This document shows positions 8,667-15,930 of a stretch of 32,756 nt of DNA, one piece after another. Both the position numbers and the translations under genes were made by a program. The notes below the pieces were generated by a model. The model did not search any database, had not been told where the DNA came from, and saw only the letters and a program-made list of their open reading frames with translations. Position 1 is the stretch's first letter; every line of letters starts with the position of its first letter. This stretch comes from an uncultured Collinsella sp. (GTDB lineage Bacteria > Actinomycetota > Coriobacteriia > Coriobacteriales > Coriobacteriaceae): assembly GCA_900542175.1 (NCBI GenBank), contig UQNC01000021.1, forward strand, positions 1 to 32,756. Direction: 5' to 3'.

Positions 8667-10547
8667 CTAAATCGTGGGGAACGCAACGACGTCGGCGGGG
8701 CGTGCCAAGGTTTCGGCAATGCGGTCTTGCACCTCGAGCAGGCAGTCGAGCAGCAGCGGGTTAAAGGTGCCGCACTGACCGTCCAGGATCATCTTGATCG
8801 CTTCCTCGTGCGGGATGGCATCCTTGTACACGCGCACGCTCGTCAGCGCATCGTACACGTCGGCCACCGAAACCACCTGTGCGGCGATGGGGATATCGTC
8901 GCCCTTAAGACCGTCGGGATAACCCCTGCCGTCCCAGCGCTCGTGGTGCCAACGCGCAATCTGGTACGCATATTCCAAAAGCGCATTGCCGGCGTGATGG
9001 CTGCCCAGCTCGAGCAGCATGTTGGCGCCAATCGTGGTATGCGTCTTCATAATCTCGAATTCCTCGGGCGTGAGGCGCCCGGGCTTGTTGAGGATCGCAT
9101 CGTCAATCGACATCTTGCCGATATCGTGCAGCGCCGAAGCCAGGGCGATCGTGGAGCGTTCCTCATTGTCGAGGGAGATCGTGCCGCTACGCTGGACCAG
9201 ATAGCCAAGCAGCAGCTCGATCAGCTTTTCGATGTTCGTAACGTGCCTACCGCTCTCGCCGTTGCGAAGCTCCATGACGCCGGCCATGATGTCGATGAGC
9301 ATGCGACTGTTCTTGACGCGCTCGTTGTACTGTTGGGACAGCAGGTTCGTCAGGCGGCGCTGTTTGGCGTACAGGCGGATGGTGTTGCTTACGCGGCGGC
9401 GCACGACACGGGAGTCAAACGGGCGGTTGATATAGTCTGAGGCGCCCAGCTCGTACGCGCGCAGAACCGCATCATCGGAATCTTCGCTCGAAATCATGAT
9501 GACAGGCAGATTATCGATACCCGATCGGCGCGACAGATCGGCCAGCACCTCAAAGCCGCTTATGCCCGGCATCACAATGTCCAGCAGCACGAGCGACAAC
9601 TCATCGCCATAGCGGTCGACCATGTCGAGCGCCGCACGACCGTTATCGGCCTCGAGGATGCAATGCTCGTCCTTGAGCATCTCGCTGAGAATGGCTCGGT
9701 TCATCTCGGAGTCATCGGCGATAAGCACCAAAGGCTTTTCGCTTTGGAAGGCCTCGATGGAATCGGCATCGGTCACGACCGTACCGGCTTTTGCCTTAGC
9801 GCGGCTCAGTAACTGAGCAGCGCGGCCAACGCCCTCATCGACCGTCTCGCCATGAATGCGAACGCCACCAACACATGCCGTCAAGCTCACGTACTCATGG
9901 CCCGGAATAATCGTGGAATGAACGGCATCGGACACCTGATGCAGGCGACGGGTGAAGTCATCGGAGGGAATATTGGGCATGACAACCACAAACTTGTCGC
10001 AGCCATAGCGCACAAGCTCGTCAGTCGAACGGATTCCGCTGCGTATGGCTGTCGCCACAGCACCGAGCGCAAGGTCGCCGGCATGACGGCCACACGTATC
10101 GTTGAAGGCCCTAAAATCATCAACGTCGATCATCGCAACGCCGGCATTCATGCGGGCGCTGCGAAGCTTTTCCTCGTAATATCGGCGATTGCGCACGCTC
10201 GTCAGCACGTCGGTGTAGACAAGGTCCTCTTCCGCGGCCTCTTGCTCATCAATCGGACGCACCATCAGCAAGACGTGAGGCTCGCCCTCGACCTTCAGAG
10301 GGCGTAGACGGGCGCGGTACTCAGTGCCATCATTGAGCAGTTGCTCCGACACCTCATCGGAGTCTGCCAAAGCCTCAAGACTCGACTGACGCAGACAAGG
10401 GCAGCGATCGCCGGCGAGCAAGCAGTTAGGCTCACTCTTAATCTGATCGGCCGACAGTAAACGCACCACGGGGTAGGTCTTCGCGACGCGGGCGACCTCG
10501 ACGGCAGCCTCCTCGTCGGTTAGATTGACCTCGTGATTATTGAGCAT
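8667..10547 (-). CDS. Degenerate GGDEF - receiver - HD-GYP cyclic-di-GMP protein
   Basis: A 626-residue signalling protein starting at the ATG at 10547 (AAGGG ribosome site; the longer frame has none). Residues 1-105 look PAS-like and hold three close cysteines (C42, C49, C51). Residues 108-262 form a GGDEF domain whose active motif reads GCDKF (182-186) instead of GGDEF, while the inhibitory I-site RSTD (173-176) is kept, so it may bind but not make cyclic-di-GMP. Residues 271-392 are a receiver with D278/D279 and phosphoacceptor D323; the usual KP is R375-P376. Residues 415-615 are an HD-GYP phosphodiesterase with H474-D475 and GRGYP (540-544), both intact. It probably hydrolyses cyclic-di-GMP under phosphorelay control with the adjacent HPt. 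Confidence 0.9.
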   Translation of the reverse strand: MLNNHEVNLTDEEAAVEVARVAKTYPVVRLLSADQIKSEPNCLLAGDRCPCLRQSSLEALADSDEVSEQLLNDGTEYRARLRPLKVEGEPHVLLMVRPIDEQEAAEEDLVYTDVLTSVRNRRYYEEKLRSARMNAGVAMIDVDDFRAFNDTCGRHAGDLALGAVATAIRSGIRSTDELVRYGCDKFVVVMPNIPSDDFTRRLHQVSDAVHSTIIPGHEYVSLTACVGGVRIHGETVDEGVGRAAQLLSRAKAKAGTVVTDADSIEAFQSEKPLVLIADDSEMNRAILSEMLKDEHCILEADNGRAALDMVDRYGDELSLVLLDIVMPGISGFEVLADLSRRSGIDNLPVIMISSEDSDDAVLRAYELGASDYINRPFDSRVVRRRVSNTIRLYAKQRRLTNLLSQQYNERVKNSRMLIDIMAGVMELRNGESGRHVTNIEKLIELLLGYLVQRSGTISLDNEERSTIALASALHDIGKMSIDDAILNKPGRLTPEEFEIMKTHTTIGANMLLELGSHHAGNALLEYAYQIARWHHERWDGRGYPDGLKGDDIPIAAQVVSVADVYDALTSVRVYKDAIPHEEAIKMILDGQCGTFNPLLLDCLLEVQDRIAETLARPADVVAFPTI

Positions 10548-10595
10548 ATGGGGCCCTTTCGATAGTTTCGCATGGAGCGGTGGGTTCCAAATGTT

Positions 10596-10613
10596 ACAAG
10601 GGTAACACCTTGT
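10596..10613. promoter_or_regulatory. Palindrome upstream of the HD-GYP gene
   Basis: ACAAGG and CCTTGT flank a 6-bp spacer about 50 bp upstream of the start codon. It could be an operator; no clear -35/-10 pair was recognised. Confidence 0.3.
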
Positions 10614-10757
10614 CGATGCAGGTAAGTACGTGAATGCTGCCACATTCTTATGAGTTGGCAGACGGCGCGATTGAAGCCGCAGACGCGAGGTTTTGAGCAC
10701 GTTTGTTAATACGGCCGAAACGTTTGCGGATGAAGCCTGCTTTGGCTATTGCGGATG

Positions 10758-11555
10758 CTAGAGCCCCAGGATGCCACGGACAGCCCGGGCAGCCGCTGCC
10801 GGGCGATCGCGCAGACCGTTATGCGCGCCCGGGATCGTCACGAGAAGACAATCGAGATATTCGGCAGCCGCTCGCGTACCAGCCTCACGGGGCGTGCCAA
10901 TCGAGAGCTCGCCCAGGAGCACGGCGGCCACCGTTTTTGACGCGCGAACGCTATCCCAATCGGGAACGCAGGTCATAGTAATCCCGTATTCGTTTGCCAT
11001 GAAACTGCGGCCGTTGCGCAGGGCATGCTTGGCTTCTGCTTCGGTCGTTCCAGGAGCCTCGGGGTCCAAGTCGCCGAGGGCTCCCAAGAAAAGCCGGAGC
11101 GCCCTTGAAACCTTTCCAGCCGCAATCATATCGAGCAAAACCGGAGCTGCGCCCATGCCGACGCCTTCGGCCGACACAGCCGGCTCATGCAGAATCGCAC
11201 GGGCGACGAGATGGGGTTCAGTGCGAAGAAGCTCCAGCGCTACCAACGTACCGGCGCTGTGCGCAAGCACATTTGTCGGAGCGCCAACGTGTTCGATCAC
11301 GGCCTGCAGGTCGGCGGCCTGAGCGGCAAGATCATAGCTGCCGTCTGCCGCTTCGCTGCTGCCACCACAGCCGCGGCGGTCGTAGGCAATTACGCGGTAG
11401 TTGCGGCTGAGCTCACAAGCGATGCCGTCGAAAAATGTGCCGTCAACACAAGCGCCGTGCACGCACACCAAGGCAGGAGTATCAGGCGACACATCCGGGC
11501 CGGCATATTCGCGACAGGCAATCGTGGTGCCCGCATTCTCGACCGTAAAATCCAT
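10758..11555 (-). CDS. Alpha/beta-fold hydrolase
   Basis: A 265-residue serine hydrolase of the alpha/beta-hydrolase fold. The oxyanion motif is CVHGACVDG (about 31-39), the nucleophile elbow is AHSAG with S100 (the first glycine of GxSxG is alanine) and a late GAHNG supplies the catalytic histidine near residue 246. RVIAYDRRGCGGS is the typical strand-4 region. No signal peptide, so it is cytoplasmic. The substrate is unknown. The start has a GGGGG stretch 6 nt upstream. It is divergent from the radical SAM gene. Confidence 0.87.
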   Translation of the reverse strand: MDFTVENAGTTIACREYAGPDVSPDTPALVCVHGACVDGTFFDGIACELSRNYRVIAYDRRGCGGSSEAADGSYDLAAQAADLQAVIEHVGAPTNVLAHSAGTLVALELLRTEPHLVARAILHEPAVSAEGVGMGAAPVLLDMIAAGKVSRALRLFLGALGDLDPEAPGTTEAEAKHALRNGRSFMANEYGITMTCVPDWDSVRASKTVAAVLLGELSIGTPREAGTRAAAEYLDCLLVTIPGAHNGLRDRPAAAARAVRGILGL

Positions 11556-11630
11556 GTTGTGCCCCCATCATCAATGCCCATCCAATTGCACGTCAGTACG
11601 GCTGAATGGTCCCGCATTGCCTTACGACTT

Positions 11631-11644
11631 GTTAACAGATTAAC
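11631..11644. promoter_or_regulatory. Inverted repeat GTTAACAGATTAAC between divergent genes
   Basis: GTTAA and TTAAC flank CAGA in the region shared by the divergent hydrolase and radical SAM genes. It could be an operator, but supporting promoter boxes are weak. Confidence 0.3.
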
Positions 11645-11780
11645 TGTACCCGACCCGAGGCTTTTCATGGCACGGCATCATGAGCGACGTGAAAAAACGA
11701 AACTTGTAAAGCAAGAGCCCGCACCTCGCTTTGGAGCCGATGCTATGCTTAGGCGCAATAGTCTTGAGGAGCATATGCCT

Positions 11781-12557
11781 ATGTCTACATTTTTGAATGC
11801 CAGCCCCATCTTTGGACCCGTTCGCAGCCGTCGCCTTGGTCTCTCGCTCGGCGTCAACATGATGCCGGCCAGCGGCAAAATCTGCACGTTCGACTGCATT
11901 TACTGCGAAAACGGCCTCAACGCCGAGCGCCCCTGCCACGAGCCGTATAACACGGCTGCCGTGGTGCTCGATGCACTCGAGGCAAAGCTGCGCGAGATGG
12001 CAGCCGAGGGCGAGCTCCCCGATGTGATCACCTTCGCAGGCAACGGCGAGCCCACCGCCGCACCGGAGTTTCCGCAGGCCATTGCCGGCGCCGTCGCGCT
12101 GCGCGACGAGCTTGCCCCAAACTCCAAGATCGCCGTGCTCTCCAACGGCACGCGCGCCGAGCGCCCCGAGGTGCACGACGCGCTCATGATGGTCGACGAC
12201 AACATTCTTAAGCTCGATACCGTCGACCCGGCGTTTATCCAGCTGCTCGACCAGCCTGTTGGCCCCTATGACGTCGAGCACCAGATCGAGACGTTCGCAA
12301 GCTTTGACGGTCACGTTATTATCCAGACGATCTTTTTGACCGGCGAGTATCAGGGCAAGCCCATCGACAACACCGGCGAGGAGTACGTTGCCCCCTGGCT
12401 CGCGGCGCTTGAGCGCATTCGCCCGCAGGAGGCGACCATCTACACGGTGGCGCGCGAAACACCGATCGCCGGCCTTGCCAAAGCAGTGCCCGAGGTACTC
12501 GACGCCATTGCCGCGCGCGTGCGCGCCCTCGGTATTCCCTGCCAGGTGAGCTACTAG
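11781..12557 (+). CDS. Radical SAM protein (COG0731-like)
   Basis: About 258 residues. CTFDCIYC (C35, C39, C42) is the CxxxCxxC motif that binds the 4Fe-4S cluster and S-adenosylmethionine; FAGNGEPTAAP and LSNGT are the further radical SAM strands. The closest recognisable group is the COG0731 family, relatives of wyosine-type tRNA modification enzymes, but bacterial members are mostly uncharacterised. Of two close ATGs (11775 and 11781) the second is 9 nt from GAGGAG and is preferred. The open frame extends much further upstream over the hydrolase gene, which is an artefact of high GC content. Confidence 0.87.
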   Translation: MSTFLNASPIFGPVRSRRLGLSLGVNMMPASGKICTFDCIYCENGLNAERPCHEPYNTAAVVLDALEAKLREMAAEGELPDVITFAGNGEPTAAPEFPQAIAGAVALRDELAPNSKIAVLSNGTRAERPEVHDALMMVDDNILKLDTVDPAFIQLLDQPVGPYDVEHQIETFASFDGHVIIQTIFLTGEYQGKPIDNTGEEYVAPWLAALERIRPQEATIYTVARETPIAGLAKAVPEVLDAIAARVRALGIPCQVSY

Positions 12558-12600
12558 CAAAACCACGCAGCAGCTAGTGCCCGCCATCCCGCCCCATCAG

Positions 12601-12663
12601 TTGCGGTGATATAGTTCCTATTTGTGCTGTTAAACCGCTTAAATCGGAACTATATCACCGCAA
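12601..12663. repeat. TTGCGGTGATATAG palindromic element, copy 1
   Basis: TTGCGGTGATATAGTTCC (12601-12618) and GGAACTATATCACCGCAA (12646-12663) are perfect 18-bp arms with a 27-nt loop. The outer sequence recurs at 21140-21208. On the plus strand the right arm is followed by CTTTTAT, so it may double as a terminator of the radical SAM gene. Confidence 0.85.
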
Positions 12664-12717
12664 CTTTTATGGCCGCGTGGGTGGGCTATACTAGCTGCGA
12701 ATGAAAGGAAGTTAGCC

Positions 12718-13605
12718 ATGTATGACAAAGGACCCGTGCCCGGCCGCAACGACGCTTGCTGGTGCGGCAGCGGCAAGAAATACAAGAAATGCCATAGCGC
12801 CTTTGATGAGCGCCTCGAGCGCTTGTGGGAAGAAGGCTGGGAGGTTCTGCCTCGCACGCTCTACAAGACTCCCGCCGATATCGAGGGCATCAAGCGCTCG
12901 GCAGCCATCAACGTGGGCGTGCTCGATTATGTGGGCGAGCATATCGCCGCAGGCATGACCACCAACCAGATCGACCAGATGATCTACGACTACACCGTCG
13001 AGCACGGTGGCACGCCGGCCGACCTCAACTACGAGGGCTATCCCAAGAGCGTGTGCACCTCGATCAACGACGTCGTCTGCCACGGTATCCCCTGCGATGC
13101 GGATGTGCTGCACAAGGGCGACATCATCAACGTAGACTGCTCCACGATCTTGGACGGTTACTTTAGTGATTCGAGCCGCATGTTCTGCATCGGCGAGGTC
13201 TCGGCCGAGCGTCAGCGCCTGGTCGACGTCACCCGCGCCAGCGTGGAGGCGGGTCTGGCGGCCGTCAAGCCATGGCTGCCGTTGTCCGTTATGGCCGAGG
13301 CAGTGCAAAAGACCGTCGAGGACGCCGGCTTTAGCGTGGTGCGCGAGTACGGCGGACACGGCATCGGTAAGGAGTTCCACGAGGACCCGTTTGTGGGCTT
13401 TACCACCGAGGCGCCCGATGTGGATACCATCATGGCCCCGGGCATGGTCTTTACCATCGAGCCTATGGTCAATGCCGGAGCGCCCGACATCAAGATTAGC
13501 AAGGGCGACGGCTGGTGCGTGCGCACCAAGGACGGCAGCGATTCGGCCCAGTGCGAGGTACAGCTCGTGGTGACCGAGGACGGCTACGAACTGCTCAGCT
13601 GGTAG
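12718..13605 (+). CDS. map: Type I methionine aminopeptidase with N-terminal SEC-C zinc motif
   Basis: A 295-residue enzyme that removes the initiator methionine from new proteins. Residues 9-26 hold a SEC-C motif (NDACWCGSGKKYKKCH), a zinc-binding module that helps association with ribosomes or SecB-like partners. The catalytic pita-bread domain follows, with metal ligands in NVDCSTILDGYFSDSS (two aspartates), GHGIGKEFHEDP, FTIEPM and QCEVQLVVTEDG, so the active site is intact. The ATG follows AAAGGAAG. It is monocistronic, with a terminator at 13618. This is not adjacent to the ribosomal operon, so it is probably a second map copy. Confidence 0.93.
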   Translation: MYDKGPVPGRNDACWCGSGKKYKKCHSAFDERLERLWEEGWEVLPRTLYKTPADIEGIKRSAAINVGVLDYVGEHIAAGMTTNQIDQMIYDYTVEHGGTPADLNYEGYPKSVCTSINDVVCHGIPCDADVLHKGDIINVDCSTILDGYFSDSSRMFCIGEVSAERQRLVDVTRASVEAGLAAVKPWLPLSVMAEAVQKTVEDAGFSVVREYGGHGIGKEFHEDPFVGFTTEAPDVDTIMAPGMVFTIEPMVNAGAPDIKISKGDGWCVRTKDGSDSAQCEVQLVVTEDGYELLSW

Positions 13606-13617
13606 CCGCGGATGCGT

Positions 13618-13655
13618 CGGATGCTGACGGGCACGCTCGTCTTGCATCCGGCGTT
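13618..13655 (+). terminator. Terminator of the methionine aminopeptidase gene
   Basis: CGGATGC (13618-13624) pairs with GCATCCG (13644-13650), with GACG/CGTC inside, followed by GCGTTTTTGTTT. It lies 13 nt after the stop codon. Confidence 0.8.
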
Positions 13656-13674
13656 TTTGTTTGAACGTTTGCCT

Positions 13675-13717
13675 GATAAAACCTGCCAAAATAAACCTGT
13701 CCCTTTTTTGGCAGGTT
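13675..13717 (+). repeat. GATAAAACCTGCC/GGCAGG repeat, upstream of hydroxyacid dehydrogenase
   Basis: Full copy: GATAAAACCTGCC, AAAATAAACCTGTCCC, a run of T, and GGCAGGTT. AACCTGCC and GGCAGGTT form the stem. It lies 18 nt upstream of the start codon, in the same orientation as the gene, and its translation creates a spurious N-terminal extension of the reading frame. Confidence 0.9.
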
Positions 13718-13735
13718 GAGCGGAGAGGACTGCCT

Positions 13736-14671
13736 GTGAACATCCTGGTTTTGCTGCCCGTCAACGACCGTCATCGCGCAATTCTTGAGTCGAGCGCTCC
13801 GGGCGAGGACTTTATCTACACGAGCGCCGACGCCGCCACGCGCAAGCAGGTCGCCGATGCCGACGTGATCCTGGGCAACATCGACCCTGACATGCTCACG
13901 GCATGCGAGCATCTCCAGCTGTTGCAATTGCAGTCCGCCGGCTATGACGACTACCTTGCCGCCGGCACCGTGCCAGCCGACGCCAAACTGTCTTGCTCGG
14001 TGGGCGCCTACGGCCAGGCCGTGAGCGAGCACATGTTTGCCATGGTCCTTTCCATGATGAAGCGCCTGCCCGGCTATCACGACTTGCAGCGCGAGCATCG
14101 CTGGGAGGATTTGGGGCCGGTTACCTCGCTCAAAAATGCCAACGTGCTGGTGCTGGGCGCGGGCGATATCGGCGGCCACTTTGCCACGCTCTGCCGCAGC
14201 ATGGGCGCACACGTCCGCGGCATCAAGCGCCATCCGCTCGTCTACCCCATTGTGTTTGAGGACATGGACGGCATGGATGCCCTGCCCGAGCGCCTGGCCG
14301 AGGCAGACGTCGTCGCATCCTTTATGCCCAGCACACCCGAGACCCGCGGCCTGGCGAACGCCGAGTTCTTCGCCGCGATGAAGCCGGGCGCCTTCTTTGC
14401 CAACGGCGGCCGCGGCGATCTTGTGGTTGCCGACGACCTAGTTGCCGCCCTGGAATCAGGACATCTCGCCGGCGCCGCGGTCGACGTCACCGACCCCGAG
14501 CCGCTGCCCGAGACAAGCCCGTTGTGGGATGCGCCCAACATGCTCATCACGCCGCACGTCTCGGGCTGGTTCCACCTGGCAGCCACGCTCAACAACGTCG
14601 TCGACATCGCCGCGGAGAACCTGCGTCATCTGCAGGCCGGCGAAACTTTACGTTGTTGGATCGAGCACTAG
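13736..14671 (+). CDS. D-isomer-specific 2-hydroxyacid dehydrogenase
   Basis: A 311-residue NAD-dependent oxidoreductase that interconverts a 2-keto acid and its D-2-hydroxy acid; the substrate cannot be told. The Rossmann motif is VLGAGDIGGHFA, and catalytic residues are in NGGRGDLV (Arg), DVTDPEPLP (Glu) and TPHVSGW (His). The start is the GTG at 13736, 8 nt after GGAGAGG; the frame opens earlier only because the upstream repeat is open. The family is normally 310-330 residues, which fits. Confidence 0.88.
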   Translation: MNILVLLPVNDRHRAILESSAPGEDFIYTSADAATRKQVADADVILGNIDPDMLTACEHLQLLQLQSAGYDDYLAAGTVPADAKLSCSVGAYGQAVSEHMFAMVLSMMKRLPGYHDLQREHRWEDLGPVTSLKNANVLVLGAGDIGGHFATLCRSMGAHVRGIKRHPLVYPIVFEDMDGMDALPERLAEADVVASFMPSTPETRGLANAEFFAAMKPGAFFANGGRGDLVVADDLVAALESGHLAGAAVDVTDPEPLPETSPLWDAPNMLITPHVSGWFHLAATLNNVVDIAAENLRHLQAGETLRCWIEH

Positions 14672-14674
14672 ATT

Positions 14675-14702
14675 GTTCCGGCGTTTTACCAAACGCCGGA
14701 AC
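14675..14702 (+). terminator. Hairpin after the hydroxyacid dehydrogenase gene
   Basis: GTTCCGGCGTTT and AAACGCCGGAAC form a perfect 12-bp stem with loop TACC, starting 4 nt after the stop. It lacks a U-run, so termination may be partial. Confidence 0.7.
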
Positions 14703-14851
14703 CCCTCGACGCTGCGAGCCAGCCGTTTGGCCAATCTGCCGTTCAATCGTCGGGCATGGCCAAAAGGCCTATACCCTCCTCTTTCACGTCACCTTGCTCA
14801 CTCTGGCGGGCTCTCGCTGACGTTTGCTCAACCTGCAGGGTCTTCAAATTG

Positions 14852-15343
14852 CTAGAGCGTTGCTAAATAATTTTTTGCGTCTTCTACACTCATTGCTGCG
14901 ACGGGTGCGTGTGAACAGAGTTTGACATCGTTGGTGACCAGTAGATCTGCTTGAGCGCGTATCGCTGCCGCAATGATTAAATCGTCTTCGTAATCGCTAT
15001 GGAGCTCACGCTGCCTGCTCGACATCCAGATGTCGCTCAGGTCACAGGGCACTGGCGTGGCAAGCTGCGACAGCACGCTAAGACAATCCCATGCAAGCGA
15101 TGTCGCTGCCGCAGCGGCATCTTGGGAAAGCGAACCATGCTCGCGCCGATACCATGCCTTATGTTCGCTTGAAATCAAATAAAACAGGTCTTTGGACGAT
15201 GTCGCCGCATACAGCAAATCAACCTGCGCCGTGCATGCATCGCGTAAAAACTCAATCGCCACCGAACGACCACGTCGTGAGGGAATGAAGTAATCGAGCC
15301 ACACGTTGGTGTCAACCAAGATGCGCTTTGGAGTCTCACTCAT
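14852..15343 (-). CDS. PIN-domain toxin (VapC-like ribonuclease)
   Basis: A 163-residue PIN-domain protein, the toxin of a toxin-antitoxin pair. The acidic metal-binding residues are in RILVDTNVWLDYF (D11) and SDYEDDLIIAAAI, and TND lies in LLVTNDVKL; all expected positions are present. PIN toxins are magnesium-dependent RNases that cut tRNA or rRNA. It overlaps the antitoxin gene by 8 nt, so translation is coupled. The length is at the upper end for VapC. Confidence 0.87.
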   Translation of the reverse strand: MSETPKRILVDTNVWLDYFIPSRRGRSVAIEFLRDACTAQVDLLYAATSSKDLFYLISSEHKAWYRREHGSLSQDAAAAATSLAWDCLSVLSQLATPVPCDLSDIWMSSRQRELHSDYEDDLIIAAAIRAQADLLVTNDVKLCSHAPVAAMSVEDAKNYLATL

Positions 15344-15716
15344 AGAGCCAGCTCATCTCCTCGCCATAGCGATCCGCATAGGCATTCCGTTTGAGCTCTT
15401 CGTCGTCCGATGGCTGAGCCTTGACCATATCGATTCCCGATTCACAGCAAGCGGCAGCGAACAGCTTCGACCCCTGATCCATAAGCTCGAGCTTACGTTT
15501 GACAGCCTTTTCGCGCTCGCGCTGTTCCGCCCGGGCACGACTGGGCAGCAGGATATCCTCGAGCGCACCGGGGCGATCGGCCAGCGACGCTGCAAGCTGC
15601 CAGAGCGCTCGCACCGCTTGGCTCGGCGTCATACCGGCCTTGGAGAGAGCGGCGTCCCCACTCCTTTTAAGATCGGCATCGAGACGTACGTTGATCTGAG
15701 CGGCTGTTGTGGTCAT
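15336..15716 (-). CDS. RelB/DinJ-like antitoxin
   Basis: A 126-residue antitoxin. The N-terminus (AQINVRLDADLKRSGDAALS) is a ribbon-helix-helix DNA-binding domain of the RelB/DinJ type, which dimerises and binds the operator. The charged middle (RAREQREREKAVKRKLELM in part) and the C-terminus should wrap the toxin. RelB/DinJ antitoxins usually accompany RelE/YafQ toxins; the pairing with a PIN protein is less common. The RBS AAGGAGG is optimal. Confidence 0.85.
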   Translation of the reverse strand: MTTTAAQINVRLDADLKRSGDAALSKAGMTPSQAVRALWQLAASLADRPGALEDILLPSRARAEQREREKAVKRKLELMDQGSKLFAAACCESGIDMVKAQPSDDEELKRNAYADRYGEEMSWLYE

Positions 15717-15739
15717 GACCCCTCCTTAATACTTCAAAA

Positions 15740-15770
15740 CTATCATAAAACTCTATGGTAGATACGTAAA
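15740..15770 (-). promoter_or_regulatory. Autoregulated promoter of the toxin-antitoxin operon
   Basis: On the minus strand TTTACG (15765-15770) and TATGAT (15742-15747) are 17 bp apart. The inverted half-sites CTATCAT and ATGGTAG (15740-15746 and 15755-15761) cover the -10 box, as expected for repression by the antitoxin. Confidence 0.65.
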
Positions 15771-15815
15771 GCATGTATAGCATTTACAAGCATCAGCCGT
15801 ACTCTGTACACAAAA

Positions 15816-15846
15816 AGCCGCCGAGGCACACTGCACCTCGGCGGCT
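15816..15846 (-). terminator. Terminator of the M18 aminopeptidase gene
   Basis: AGCCGCCGAGG and CCTCGGCGGCT form an 11-bp perfect stem with a 9-nt loop. On the minus strand TTTTT follows directly, so it ends transcripts from the gene at 15931-17316. Confidence 0.88.
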
Positions 15847-15890
15847 ACGCATCACCAATCCAGTTCGGTTTCACCTTTTGCATTCGCCCA

Positions 15891-15930
15891 GATAAAACCT
15901 GCCGAAATTAACATCCCTTTTTGGCAGGTT
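15891..15930 (+). repeat. GATAAAACCTGCC/GGCAGG repeat abutting the M18 stop codon
   Basis: Copy with a slightly diverged core (GCCGAAATTAACATCCC). The stop codon of the minus-strand aminopeptidase (15931-15933) follows the last base of the right arm immediately. Confidence 0.88.

Noticed and set aside
11187..11780. Long N-terminal extension of the radical SAM frame
   Set aside because: It runs antisense over the alpha/beta hydrolase gene; the start at 11781 with GAGGAG explains the protein.
13661..13735. Upstream start of the 2-hydroxyacid dehydrogenase
   Set aside because: The extension is a translation of the dispersed repeat; the GTG at 13736 has the good RBS.
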